Origin: Myxococcales bacterium
GTDB taxonomy: Bacteria; Myxococcota_A; Polyangia; Palsa-1104
Reading direction: 5' to 3'
DNA: 61,673 nucleotides
Assembly (NCBI GenBank): GCA_003170275.1
Contig: PNAM01000035.1
Coordinates: 1-61,673 of the forward strand
The notes under the pieces are model-generated. The model was given only the letters and a program-made list of their open reading frames with translations, searched no databases and was not told the origin of the DNA. Shown one piece after another: positions 36,893 to 44,160 of the stretch (within the stretch, counting starts at the first letter, position 1; every line of letters begins with the position of its first letter). Both the position numbers and the translations under genes were made by a program.

Positions 36893-38182
36893 TCATGGAG
36901 GAAGCGACGGCGGGGAATCAGGGATCCATACGCTGAACGAGGTTCCCGCGGCTGGCGACGACCGGACGTCGATGGTGCCGTCGTGGGCCTCCACGAGCCA
37001 GCGCACGATGTAGAGCCCGAGCCCGATCCCCGGCGATGACCGGCTGACCCGCTCTCCGCGCTTGAAGGGATCGAAGAGGGTCGGCATGAGCGCCTCGGGA
37101 ATCGGGTTGCCCTCGTTGTGTACGCGGAGGACGGCGCCGCCGTCGCGGCGCGCCACCGAGACGTCGATGGGGCAGCCGGGCGCGCCGTGAACCGCGGCGT
37201 TGACGAGCAGGTTGGCCAGCACCTGTCCCATCCGCTCGCGATCGCAGTCGATCGGACATGAGGTGGGCGCGCTCAGCCTGATCGCGGCCCCGGGGCGCGC
37301 CCCGAGCGTCTCGTCGACGATCTGAGCGGCGAGCGCCGCCAGGTCGAGGCGCTCGCGCACGAGCGAGATCCCGCCGCCGATCTTGATGCGCGTGAGGTCG
37401 AGGAGCTGTTCGATCATCAACCGCATTCGTTCGCTGGAGGAAAGGATCCGCGCGGCGGCCCTCTTCGGGTCGGCGGCGCCCAGTTGAAGCAACTCCGCGC
37501 TCCCGCGGATCGCCGCGAGCGGGCTGCGCAGATCGTGCGCGATGATGCCGCGGAGCAGCTCGCCGTGCCGCTCGGCCTCGCGTGCGATCAGGCGCCGCTC
37601 GACGAGCTCGCCGATCAAACGCACGATCGTGCCGAGGTGGCGCTTGGCCGCGGCGATCAGCTGCGGCTCCGGCGCAGCGACGGGGGGAAGGCGGAACAGC
37701 TCCTCGACGGCGACATCGAAGGTGGCGGCCACCCTGGCCACGTCGTCGGGCGCGGTGGGGGTCGCGCCGTAGCAGAAGAGGATCGTGCCCACCAACTCGC
37801 CGCAGGCGCGGATCGGGATGGCGTGGATGAAGCGACCGCCGGCACAGGGATAGTCGATCGCGGCGCCGGCGCGGACGCACTCGCGCGAGGCACCGTTCCA
37901 GCAGTTCTCGTGACACGTCCAGCGGCCCGACGCGAGCGCCGCGCGATCGTCGTCGGTGTGGCAGCGCAGGCGCGAGCGTGCGGCCAGGAGCTCGCACCAC
38001 GCCGAGCCCGTGGCGTCGAGGCTGAGCGCGTAGTCACCGTTGGTCTCGTACACGGCGACGGCCGCTTGGTAGAGATGGCGGAACTCCGCGAGCACCGACA
38101 CCAGCGAGTCCCTTCCAGCGGAATCGAGGATGGTGCGACAGGTGTTGAGGGCGGAAAGATCGCCGTAACCCGAGGCACCCAT
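36893..38182 (-). CDS. Histidine kinase with PocR-type sensor domain
   Basis: 429 residues. The N-terminal half contains a PocR-like ligand domain: AWCELLA, then cysteines in RCHTDD, WTCHENCWN, REC and YPCAGG, and IRACGELVGTILFCYG. HisKA (AHDLRSPLAAI) and HATPase (NLLVNAAVHG, GIGLGLYIVRW) domains follow. PocR domains sense small hydrocarbon derivatives or, through cysteines, redox. GGAGG precedes ATG 38182. It faces the octahaem gene tail to tail (7 bp apart). No partner regulator is adjacent. Confidence 0.85.
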   Translation of the reverse strand: MGASGYGDLSALNTCRTILDSAGRDSLVSVLAEFRHLYQAAVAVYETNGDYALSLDATGSAWCELLAARSRLRCHTDDDRAALASGRWTCHENCWNGASRECVRAGAAIDYPCAGGRFIHAIPIRACGELVGTILFCYGATPTAPDDVARVAATFDVAVEELFRLPPVAAPEPQLIAAAKRHLGTIVRLIGELVERRLIAREAERHGELLRGIIAHDLRSPLAAIRGSAELLQLGAADPKRAAARILSSSERMRLMIEQLLDLTRIKIGGGISLVRERLDLAALAAQIVDETLGARPGAAIRLSAPTSCPIDCDRERMGQVLANLLVNAAVHGAPGCPIDVSVARRDGGAVLRVHNEGNPIPEALMPTLFDPFKRGERVSRSSPGIGLGLYIVRWLVEAHDGTIDVRSSPAAGTSFSVWIPDSPPSLPP

Positions 38183-38435
38183 CGTCGAGCCTCCAGAGAT
38201 GATCGATGCGGAAGTGAACCTGGCCTCCCCCCCACACCCGACCACCCGCGCGCCCTACCTCTTCGTCGGGGAAAGCGTGCAAGCAACGCGCCCGGTCCGA
38301 CGGCCCGATGGCCGATCGTTTCCAGCAGACGATGCGCGCATGATGAGGAGCGGCGCAACCGTTTCGCGCTCTCGATCGTGGAACCGCGACGTTCGCGTGG
38401 CCTTGGTCTTGCTTCCCGCCGAAACCCTCGACTCG

Positions 38436-38656
38436 GTGGTACCGATCACGCCCGCCTCGGACATCCTGCACTTCCTCGTAGGCCGAGGACGAGATCGCCG
38501 GCATCGGCACCGCGATCGGCGCCGCCTACGCGGGCGACCTGGCGGTCACCACCACCAGCGGTCCCGGGCTGGCGCTCAAGAGCGAGGGGTTGTCGCTCGC
38601 GATCATCCTCGAGCTGCCGCTGGTGGTCGTCGACACGCGTGGCCCTCACCGCTAGG
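38436..38656 (+). pseudogene. korA: korA remnant (2-oxoacid:ferredoxin oxidoreductase alpha)
   Basis: The frame encodes VVPITPASDILHFLV, then after a small deletion and frame change [35 protein letters not shown] and [15 protein letters not shown], ending at a stop. These are signature segments of KorA-type alpha subunits (PITPSSDILH, AEDEIAA-G, TSGPG-ALKSE). Only about 70 of about 600 codons remain. KorAB-type enzymes supply reduced ferredoxin to class I benzoyl-CoA reductase in Thauera. Confidence 0.75.
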
Positions 38657-38900
38657 GAGCCGAGGACGTCGTCTCGACGGGCAGGTGCGCAGCGACGGCG
38701 CGCAGGAGATCGTCTGCATCGAACGACTTGGAAACCCATCCGACTGCGCCCGTCTCGATGGCGCGCTGGCGCGGGGTCATCCGCAGCCGTCACCACGACG
38801 AGCGATGCACCGGTCTTGTACAGAGCCCTTCCTGTCCGTTCCTCGCGGTGGTGACGCGGTATCCGCCGTTGGTGAGGAGGAAGCACATGAACCGGTACAC
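38655..38900 (-). pseudogene. Response regulator remnant
   Basis: Minus-strand pieces in three frames: VYRFMCFLLTNGGYRVTT with ARNGQEGL, then a short KTGASLVVVTA piece, then AIETGAVGWVSKSFDADDLL with RAVAAHLPVETTSSAP and a stop. The phosphoacceptor region is missing. The tail is about 80 percent the same as that of the remnant at 23313. Confidence 0.65.
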
Positions 38901-39164
38901 CTCGTGCGAATCTCGCCGCAGTCCGGGGAGGCGCGTCCGTGCGCGGAACCGGCGCGTACGACGTCGCGATACAGCACGCGTACGTCCAGGCGGAGCGATT
39001 GCACGCGAGCTCGACGAGTGGCCGCCGTTTCTCATCGTCTGCACGTCGGCTACTGCTTCGAGTTCTATGCGTCGTTTCTGCGAAATATTTGCCGTCCGAA
39101 ACCCGTGCGGCGCAGTGTTGTCGCGCGTTCCTCGCGCGAAGCAAGCGATCATGCGCATGTCGAC

Positions 39165-39180
39165 CGGCCTGCGACTTGCT
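39165..39180 (+). promoter_or_regulatory. Sigma-54 promoter for ferredoxin gene
   Basis: CGGCCTGCGACTTGCT has GG and a perfect TTGCT at sigma-54 spacing, 28 bp before ATG 39208. The region 38901-39164 shows no gene. Confidence 0.55.
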
Positions 39181-39207
39181 ATAGAGCCGGGTGCCGGAGG
39201 AAATGTA

Positions 39208-39420
39208 ATGGCAATGCGAATCGTCGTCGAGGACTGTATCAACTGCGCAGCCTGCGAAGAGGACTGCCCCACCGAATCGATCAGCAAGGGCGAAGACGCC
39301 TTTACGGTCAACGCTGAAACCTGCACCGAATGCGAGGACGAGTACCCCGAGCCCAAGTGCGAGGAGATGTGTCCCATCGACGGCTGCGTCGTCAAAGCGG
39401 AGACTCCCCATCGCAGATAG
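39208..39420 (+). CDS. fdx: 2[4Fe-4S] ferredoxin (Allochromatium type)
   Basis: 70 residues. Cluster ligands C10, C13, C16, C20 and C39, C42, C51, C55; the eight-residue insert in the second motif (C-x2-C-x8-C-x3-C) defines the Alvin-type, low-potential ferredoxins. In Thauera aromatica a ferredoxin of this type donates electrons to benzoyl-CoA reductase, and a reductase operon is 10 kb away here. GGAGGA precedes the ATG. It is intact amid remnants of korA and korB. Confidence 0.93.
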   Translation: MAMRIVVEDCINCAACEEDCPTESISKGEDAFTVNAETCTECEDEYPEPKCEEMCPIDGCVVKAETPHRR

Positions 39421-39594
39421 CGTCCAGCTCGAACGAGCTACGCGCGCGCGCTATGACCTAGACTAAGACTAGTGCCTCGTCGCGAAGATCTGTTGAAACG
39501 AGCCGCCACCGGGGCAGATGTCGCAACCGTCGCTGCGCGAACCTCACACGGTGCGCAAGCTTCGTACTACACGCGGGGCTCTACACGTGTTCGT

Positions 39595-40134
39595 CTAAGA
39601 GGTCGCAACCTGCGTTTCCGCCAGGCCGCGCATCATGAAGGACGCGCGATGCTGGACCAACAGCTCGTAGACGCACCAGCCGGGAAACACCAGCCAAAGC
39701 GCGTTGAGCCCAAAGAACATCACCCAGGTGTGGACGAAGCTCGAGGCATCCAGGTTCGTCCAGTGATTGAGCCACTCGCTGCCGAAGTACAAAAGCGTTC
39801 CGTAGATTTCCATGACGGACGCGACCAGCAGCCCGACGGTCGCGGTGACGATACGCTTGCGCTTCCAGATGTGATAGCTGACCCAGAGGTTAAGCGCAGC
39901 GACGACGGTGCCGGTGACCAACTCGAGCATTCGCAAGAACGGATCTGCGTGAACGTAGCGACGGTCGGCGGCGCCATACAACGTCCAGTACAGTCGCCAA
40001 TCGTGCTGCGCCGCCACGTCTTGCAGATGGGGAGCCGCGACGCTCCACGTGCCTTCCCACAGGACATGAACGACGCCGGACACCAGGGACCACCAGATGA
40101 CCAACGTTCGCTGTAGTCCACGTTCCAAGAACAT
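39595..40134 (-). CDS. EBP-family (sterol isomerase-like) membrane protein
   Basis: 179 residues with four to five membrane helices. The pattern matches emopamil-binding protein, the sterol delta8-delta7 isomerase: GVVHVLWEG (H23, E27), YGAADRRYVHADPFLRMLE (E71), MEIYGTLLYFGSE, and FFGLNALWLVFPG (N144, W147). These positions correspond to residues used for proton transfer in the human enzyme. Bacterial members are little studied. Whether the substrate is a sterol, a hopanoid or something else cannot be told. Start is the first ATG in frame; no strong ribosome site. Confidence 0.75.
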   Translation of the reverse strand: MFLERGLQRTLVIWWSLVSGVVHVLWEGTWSVAAPHLQDVAAQHDWRLYWTLYGAADRRYVHADPFLRMLELVTGTVVAALNLWVSYHIWKRKRIVTATVGLLVASVMEIYGTLLYFGSEWLNHWTNLDASSFVHTWVMFFGLNALWLVFPGWCVYELLVQHRASFMMRGLAETQVATS

Positions 40135-40226
40135 ACAGAGGTCCTAAGCACAGCCCTGACCCTCGCTTGCGGCCTCGCGCGGGGCCTTTTCCACCGCTGC
40201 TTAGTGACGGGCTCGTCGGCCCCGAC

Positions 40227-40316
40227 GTTCCCGAGCGCGCTCGCCGCCTGACCTGGTCGAAGCTGATGATGCGCGCTCACGCCGTCGACGTGCTCACGTG
40301 CCCTCGCTGTTCAGGG
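40227..40316 (+). pseudogene. IS91-family transposase C-terminal remnant
   Basis: The frame reads VPERARRLTWSKLMMRAHAV followed by DVLTCPRCSG, matching the conserved C-terminal RLSWA-LLKRVF-IDV--CP-CGG of IS91-type (Y2) transposases. Nothing else of the element remains. It marks past mobile-element activity in this patch. Confidence 0.55.
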
Positions 40317-40530
40317 CCTGGGTCTGCCTGGAGTGCTGGCACGCGTATCGTCGAGGATCAGCAACTCATCATCGACCGCGCCGTTCCGCACCGTCGCACC
40401 GTCAGCCGCCCGACCGTGGTCGGCAGCCGAAACCGACGCGGCCCAGCGCTACCGGGATTGAAGTAGACCGTCGCGCATCTCTTGGCCGGGCTAATGCGAG
40501 TGCCCCGAGACCACGGCGGCGAACCGGCTG

Positions 40531-40656
40531 TTTTCGGGTCTAATCGGTGGTGGGGGGTTGGGCTATTCGCGCTGGGGTTGGGGTGGGATGTCCCCCGCAG
40601 CGATCATCATCCTCCTCCTCGTGGTCCTGTATTTCACGGGGTACCTACATCGCTGA
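40531..40656 (+). pseudogene. DUF3309-like gene lacking its 5' end
   Basis: An open frame without an upstream start encodes GGGGLGYSRWGWGG, then MSPAAIIILLLVVLYFTGYL and HR, which is the C-terminal half of DUF3309-type mini-proteins. A 22-residue peptide from ATG 40588 could still be made. The G-rich stretch 40546-40587 is explained by the Gly/Trp codons. Confidence 0.5.
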
Positions 40657-40689
40657 AGCCAGTTGATTGAAGCCACCATCATCGTAGTT

Positions 40690-40955
40690 CTCATTCGCGT
40701 GATTCAAGGCCAACGATTGACCGGATGGCCTGCGCTCGTTCTTGCGGTGTGGAGCGCAGCGCTCCTCCGCCCGCTGCTGGTGCGCTTCGAGCGCGGGCTC
40801 AGGGGAAGGCGCTGCTGTTTCTCTCCTTGTCTCTGCCAATCGGGCTGGTCATCCTCGGCGTGATCTTGGGAGCGCACGAGCTCGCGCTGGCCCTCGGGCA
40901 CGCACCGTCGGCGAAGAGCGCGCTCGAGTCGATCGCCGCAGGGCCCGACGGAGCG
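40690..40955 (+). pseudogene. AI-2E permease N-terminal fragment, frameshifted
   Basis: Fragments in successive frames, GWPALVLAVWSAALLRPLLV with RFERGLRGR, and AHELALALGHAPSAKSALES, resemble the first helices and following soluble segment of AI-2E/PerM permeases. At about 41030 it runs directly into a protoporphyrinogen oxidase fragment. Confidence 0.4.
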
Positions 40956-41029
40956 CCGTCGCCGCAGTTCCCGAAGGCCGCTCGCGTACGGACCAGCGCC
41001 TCCCGGAGCGCGTCGAGCTGCGTCGGGGG

Positions 41030-41340
41030 AGGGGTACGGGTTCCTCAGCGCGCGCGGCGGCTCGACGCGGCGGCTCGCCGGCCTTCCGGTGGACACCCAG
41101 GTGATCCGCCATGCGCACGCGCTGCCGCAATACACCATCGGCCATGCCGTTCGGTTGGCGCTCCTCGACGACGCGGAGCGTGCGTGTCCGGGGCTGTTCT
41201 TCACCGGAGATGCCTACCGGGGGCTCGGCGTGCCCGACTGCATCGCCGCGGCGACGCGCCGTGCCGGCGAAATCGCGGCGTACGTCTTGCAGAAACGGGA
41301 CGGGGACGGTGTAAACGCGAAATTCCTGCGGGCATCGTGA
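41030..41340 (+). pseudogene. Protoporphyrinogen oxidase C-terminal remnant
   Basis: Encodes YGFLSARGGSTR, then, after loss of about 216 bp relative to the intact gene, VDTQVIRHAHALPQYTIGHA and LFFTGDAYRGLGVPDCIAAA. It is close to 16163-16580 of hemY (roughly 88 percent by eye over the last 200 bp) but has diverged, so it is an old duplicate or a horizontally acquired homologue. It cannot encode an enzyme. Confidence 0.85.
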
Positions 41341-41350
41341 ACGGAGGCGC

Positions 41351-41995
41351 ATGGGCATTCACATCGTCGGATCGACCAGACGCGCGCACGTTCGCCTATC
41401 GAGTATTTGCACGTTTCGCGGCGTGCGCCGGCTCGTCGGGGAGCTCGATCCGGCCGGCGAGCCGGACCAGGCCTCGTTTCGGCGCGCCCGCATCGACTGT
41501 CAGCTCGGCGCCGACGCCAAGACGGGCGACACGTGCCTCGATTGCCCGAGGCTGTTCGACTGGCGCGCCGGCCCCGAGCCTGGGCAGGTCATTGTGTCGT
41601 GCATGTGGACCCATCTCGATCCGGTGTCGGCGCGCATGACCGTGGTCCCGGCGCTGGTGACCGTGTCGCCGCAGCGCTCCTGCGTCGAGTCCGATCGATT
41701 GGCCGCTGCCCAGGGCGTCCACCGGCTGCTGGTCCTCGACGAGAACCGGTTGGTGGGTGTCGCTTGCAGGTGCGATCTTGCCGCCGGCGAGGTGGGGTCA
41801 GTGTCCGAGGTCATGGCCACCGAGGTATTCGTCATCGATCCAGCCGCGGGGCTCGGCGAGGCCGCCGCCGCGATGTCGGCGCTCAACATCGGCTGCCTGC
41901 CGGTCGTCCGTGACGGATTTCTCGTCGGCATCGTAACGCGGGGCGACCTCAGGCGCGCCGGCGCGCCACCGGACGTGGTCGGTCCTGGCGCCTAG
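41351..41995 (+). CDS. CBS-pair protein with Cys4 motif
   Basis: 214 residues. Cysteines C50, C62, C65 and C84 keep the C-x11-C-x2-C-x18-C spacing; two CBS motifs follow with a reduced first repeat (VHRLLVLDENRLVGVACRCDL) and NIGCLPVVRDG in the second. Its closest relative is the protein at 60634 (shared VRCDL/VCRCDL and GIVTRGDL-RAGAP). GGAGG precedes the ATG. It is intact within the remnant patch. Confidence 0.82.
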   Translation: MGIHIVGSTRRAHVRLSSICTFRGVRRLVGELDPAGEPDQASFRRARIDCQLGADAKTGDTCLDCPRLFDWRAGPEPGQVIVSCMWTHLDPVSARMTVVPALVTVSPQRSCVESDRLAAAQGVHRLLVLDENRLVGVACRCDLAAGEVGSVSEVMATEVFVIDPAAGLGEAAAAMSALNIGCLPVVRDGFLVGIVTRGDLRRAGAPPDVVGPGA

Positions 41996-42067
41996 CGGTG
42001 GACCAGGTCAGTTCCAAATTCGCATCGCTTCCGTGATCTGCTTCCAGCCAGCGCCGCTGTCGACATA

Positions 42068-42253
42068 GTGGTCGACGTCGAAGCGGCGGGCACCGCGGCG
42101 CTGGTGCGGCACGACGAGCGATCGCCGGTGCTGCCGCACATCCTGGCGTCGCTGCGCGGCGACGAGCTGCCGACGGCGTTCGGTGTCTTCCGCTCGGTGG
42201 AGCGCGCGGCCTACGAGGAGCTCTTGACCGCGCAGGTGGCCGAGGCGAAGCGA
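42068..42253 (+). pseudogene. korB: korB remnant (2-oxoacid:ferredoxin oxidoreductase beta C-terminus)
   Basis: The frame encodes VRHDERSPVLPHILASLRGD and TAFGVFRSVERAAYEELLTA followed by QVAEAKRL, matching the extreme C-terminal region of KorB-type subunits (P-A-GV-R-V-RP-YE-L---Q--EAK). It then runs into the 3' end of the minus-strand Cys-rich gene with no stop of its own nearby. The catalytic ThDP part is absent. Together with the korA piece it shows that a kor locus once existed here. Confidence 0.6.
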
Positions 42254-42523
42254 CTAACCGTTCAGCGTCGACAGGCAGGCCTTCCCGCAAGACACCCGCT
42301 GCGTCGGGCCGAAGACCGAGCACTGCTCGACGTCGAGCCAGTCCTTCGTCAGCGTATCTTGCACGAGCCTGCAGTCCACCGACTTGCCGATCTGCGGGCA
42401 GATCAGCCGGCGCCGCCGGCGGCGCAGCAGCTCTACGCGAGACCCCATCCAGATCATGAAGACGACGCCCAGGCCGCCGAGCAGCATGAGGAGAGGATCC
42501 ATCCAATGCGCCTCACCCGTCAT
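42254..42523 (-). CDS. Cys-rich protein with N-terminal membrane helix
   Basis: 89 residues. A membrane helix (about 8-26, MDPLLMLLGGLGVVFMIWMG) is followed by a basic RRRRRR stretch and a cysteine module: ICPQIGKSVDC, EQCSVF-x6-SCGKAC. The module matches that of the protein at 18465. GGAGG 6 bp before ATG 42523 sets the start. Function unknown; metal or Fe-S binding on the cytoplasmic face is likely. Confidence 0.7.
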   Translation of the reverse strand: MTGEAHWMDPLLMLLGGLGVVFMIWMGSRVELLRRRRRRLICPQIGKSVDCRLVQDTLTKDWLDVEQCSVFGPTQRVSCGKACLSTLNG

Positions 42524-42717
42524 AGCGTACCTCCATGCAAAGCGACTGCATCCGCCACGCCAGCCGGTGCCCCAGAGATCCGGCCGCTCGGCGGCAGCAA
42601 GTCGCGCAAAGACTGCGGCGCGGCACGCGCAGCGGCGCAAGAACTGCGGTGATCGCCTGGCCTCGCCGGCCGACCCCGACGAATGAGCTGGCTCGCTTCC
42701 TGCTGGGCCGGGCAGCG

Positions 42718-44067
42718 ATGAAATCGATCATCGAGCCCTTTCGCATCAAGATGGTGGAGCCGATCCGTCTGACGACCGAACCCCAGCGTGAGGCCGTGCT
42801 CCGGCGTGCCGACTTCAACCTGTTCCGCGTGCCCGCCGACGACGTGATGATCGATCTGCTCACCGACAGCGGCACCAGCGCCATGTCGAGCGAGCAGTGG
42901 GCGGGCATGCTGCGCGGCGACGAGTCGTACGCCGGCGCGCGGAGCTGGCACCGCTTCGAGTCGGTGATGCGCGAGCTCACGGGGATGCCGCACATCCTAC
43001 CGACGCATCAGGGGCGCGCATCCGAGCGGATCCTCTTCGAGCTCGTCGGTGGGCCCGGCAAGGTGGTCCCCAACAACACGCACTTCGACACCACGCGGGC
43101 CAACGTCGAGCACTCGGGTGCCGAGGCGGTCGACCTGGTCATCGACGAAGGGCTCCGCCCGCGTGAGCGCCACCCGTTCAAGGGCAACCTGGATCCGGCC
43201 AAGCTCGAGCGGCTGATCGCGGGCGTGGGGGCGTCACGGATCCCGCTCGTGATGGTGACCATCACCAACAACTCGGGCGGCGGGCAGCCGGTGTCGCTCG
43301 CCAACCTGCGCGAGGTGAAGGCGATCTGCACGCGGCATGGCATCCCGCTGTTCCTCGACGCCTGCCGTTTCGCCGAGAACGCGTTCTTCATCCAACGGCG
43401 CGAGCCGGGGCAGGGGGAGCGCTCGATCCGCCAGATCGTGCGCGAGATGTTCGAGCTGGCCGACGGCGCCACCATCAGCGCCAAGAAGGACGGCCTTGCG
43501 AACATCGGCGGCGTGCTGCTCCTGCGCGACGATGCGCTTGCCCGACGCGCCGACGACTTGTGCATCCTCACCGAAGGGTTCGTGACTTACGGCGGGCTGG
43601 CCGGGCGCGACCTCGAGGCGATGGCGCAGGGCTTCACCGAGGTCCTCGAGGACGATTATCTCCGCTACCGCATTCGATCGGTCGAATACCTCGGCGAGCG
43701 GCTGCTCGAGGGCGGTGTGCCGATCGTCGAGCCGCCGGGCGGGCACGCCATCTACATCGACGCCGGCGCGCTGCTACCGCAGATCCCGAGCGAGCAGTTT
43801 CCCGGACAGGCGTTGGTCTGCGCGCTCTACCGCCACGCGGGGATCCGCGCCTGCGAGATCGGGAGCGTGATGTTCGGCGCGCACGCCAAGATGGAGCTGG
43901 TGCGCCTGGCCATCCCGCGTCGGGTCTACACGCAGAGCCACATCGACTACGTGATCGAGGCGGTGCTCGAGGTGGCGGAGCGTCGTTCACGCCTGCGCGG
44001 CCTCCGCATCGTCGAGGCGCCGCCGTCGCTGCGCCATTTCTCCGCTCGTTTCGTTGAGCTCACTTGA
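42718..44067 (+). CDS. tnaA: Tryptophanase
   Basis: 449 residues. A PLP-dependent lyase that splits tryptophan into indole, pyruvate and ammonia. The PLP lysine is K257 in ISAKKDG, with PTHQGR, DTTRA, SGGGQPVSLAN and PRRVYTQSHID conserved. Three positions that separate it from tyrosine phenol-lyase favour tryptophanase: D124 (Thr in TPL), AGIRACEIGS (Arg in TPL at the Ile) and H440 in RHFSARF (Phe in TPL). The ATG has only a weak ribosome site, but it gives the usual N-terminus EPFRIKMVEP. No tnaB or tnaC is adjacent. Confidence 0.88.
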   Translation: MKSIIEPFRIKMVEPIRLTTEPQREAVLRRADFNLFRVPADDVMIDLLTDSGTSAMSSEQWAGMLRGDESYAGARSWHRFESVMRELTGMPHILPTHQGRASERILFELVGGPGKVVPNNTHFDTTRANVEHSGAEAVDLVIDEGLRPRERHPFKGNLDPAKLERLIAGVGASRIPLVMVTITNNSGGGQPVSLANLREVKAICTRHGIPLFLDACRFAENAFFIQRREPGQGERSIRQIVREMFELADGATISAKKDGLANIGGVLLLRDDALARRADDLCILTEGFVTYGGLAGRDLEAMAQGFTEVLEDDYLRYRIRSVEYLGERLLEGGVPIVEPPGGHAIYIDAGALLPQIPSEQFPGQALVCALYRHAGIRACEIGSVMFGAHAKMELVRLAIPRRVYTQSHIDYVIEAVLEVAERRSRLRGLRIVEAPPSLRHFSARFVELT

Positions 44068-44160
44068 CCGTCGTCAACTGGGTTGTGTCATTCGGTGACG
44101 CAGTCGTGACGACGCAGTGACTGCGCCGGCGCCATACTGCGCACGCACAAGGAGACTTTC

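Noticed and set aside
38199..39317. 372-codon plus-strand open frame as a possible new gene
   Set aside because: It joins a piece of korA with reversed response-regulator sequence and non-coding DNA; there is no coherent protein.
40546..40587. G-rich run as a G-quadruplex regulator
   Set aside because: The glycine and tryptophan codons of a DUF3309 remnant explain it; nothing else supports a functional quadruplex.
42003..42080. Minus-strand end of a protein (HYVDSGAGWKQITEAMRIWN then stop)
   Set aside because: It looks like a real C-terminus, but no family was recognised and nothing upstream continues it, as the same DNA carries the korB remnant on the other strand.
42718..44067. Tyrosine phenol-lyase as the identity of the PLP lyase
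   Set aside because: Asp, Ile and His at the three discriminating positions are those of tryptophanase.
44064..44077. TTGACCGTCGTCAA as an operator for the gene at 44161
   Set aside because: It is a palindrome of Crp/Fnr type but overlaps the tnaA stop and differs from the FNR boxes here; evidence is too thin for a feature.
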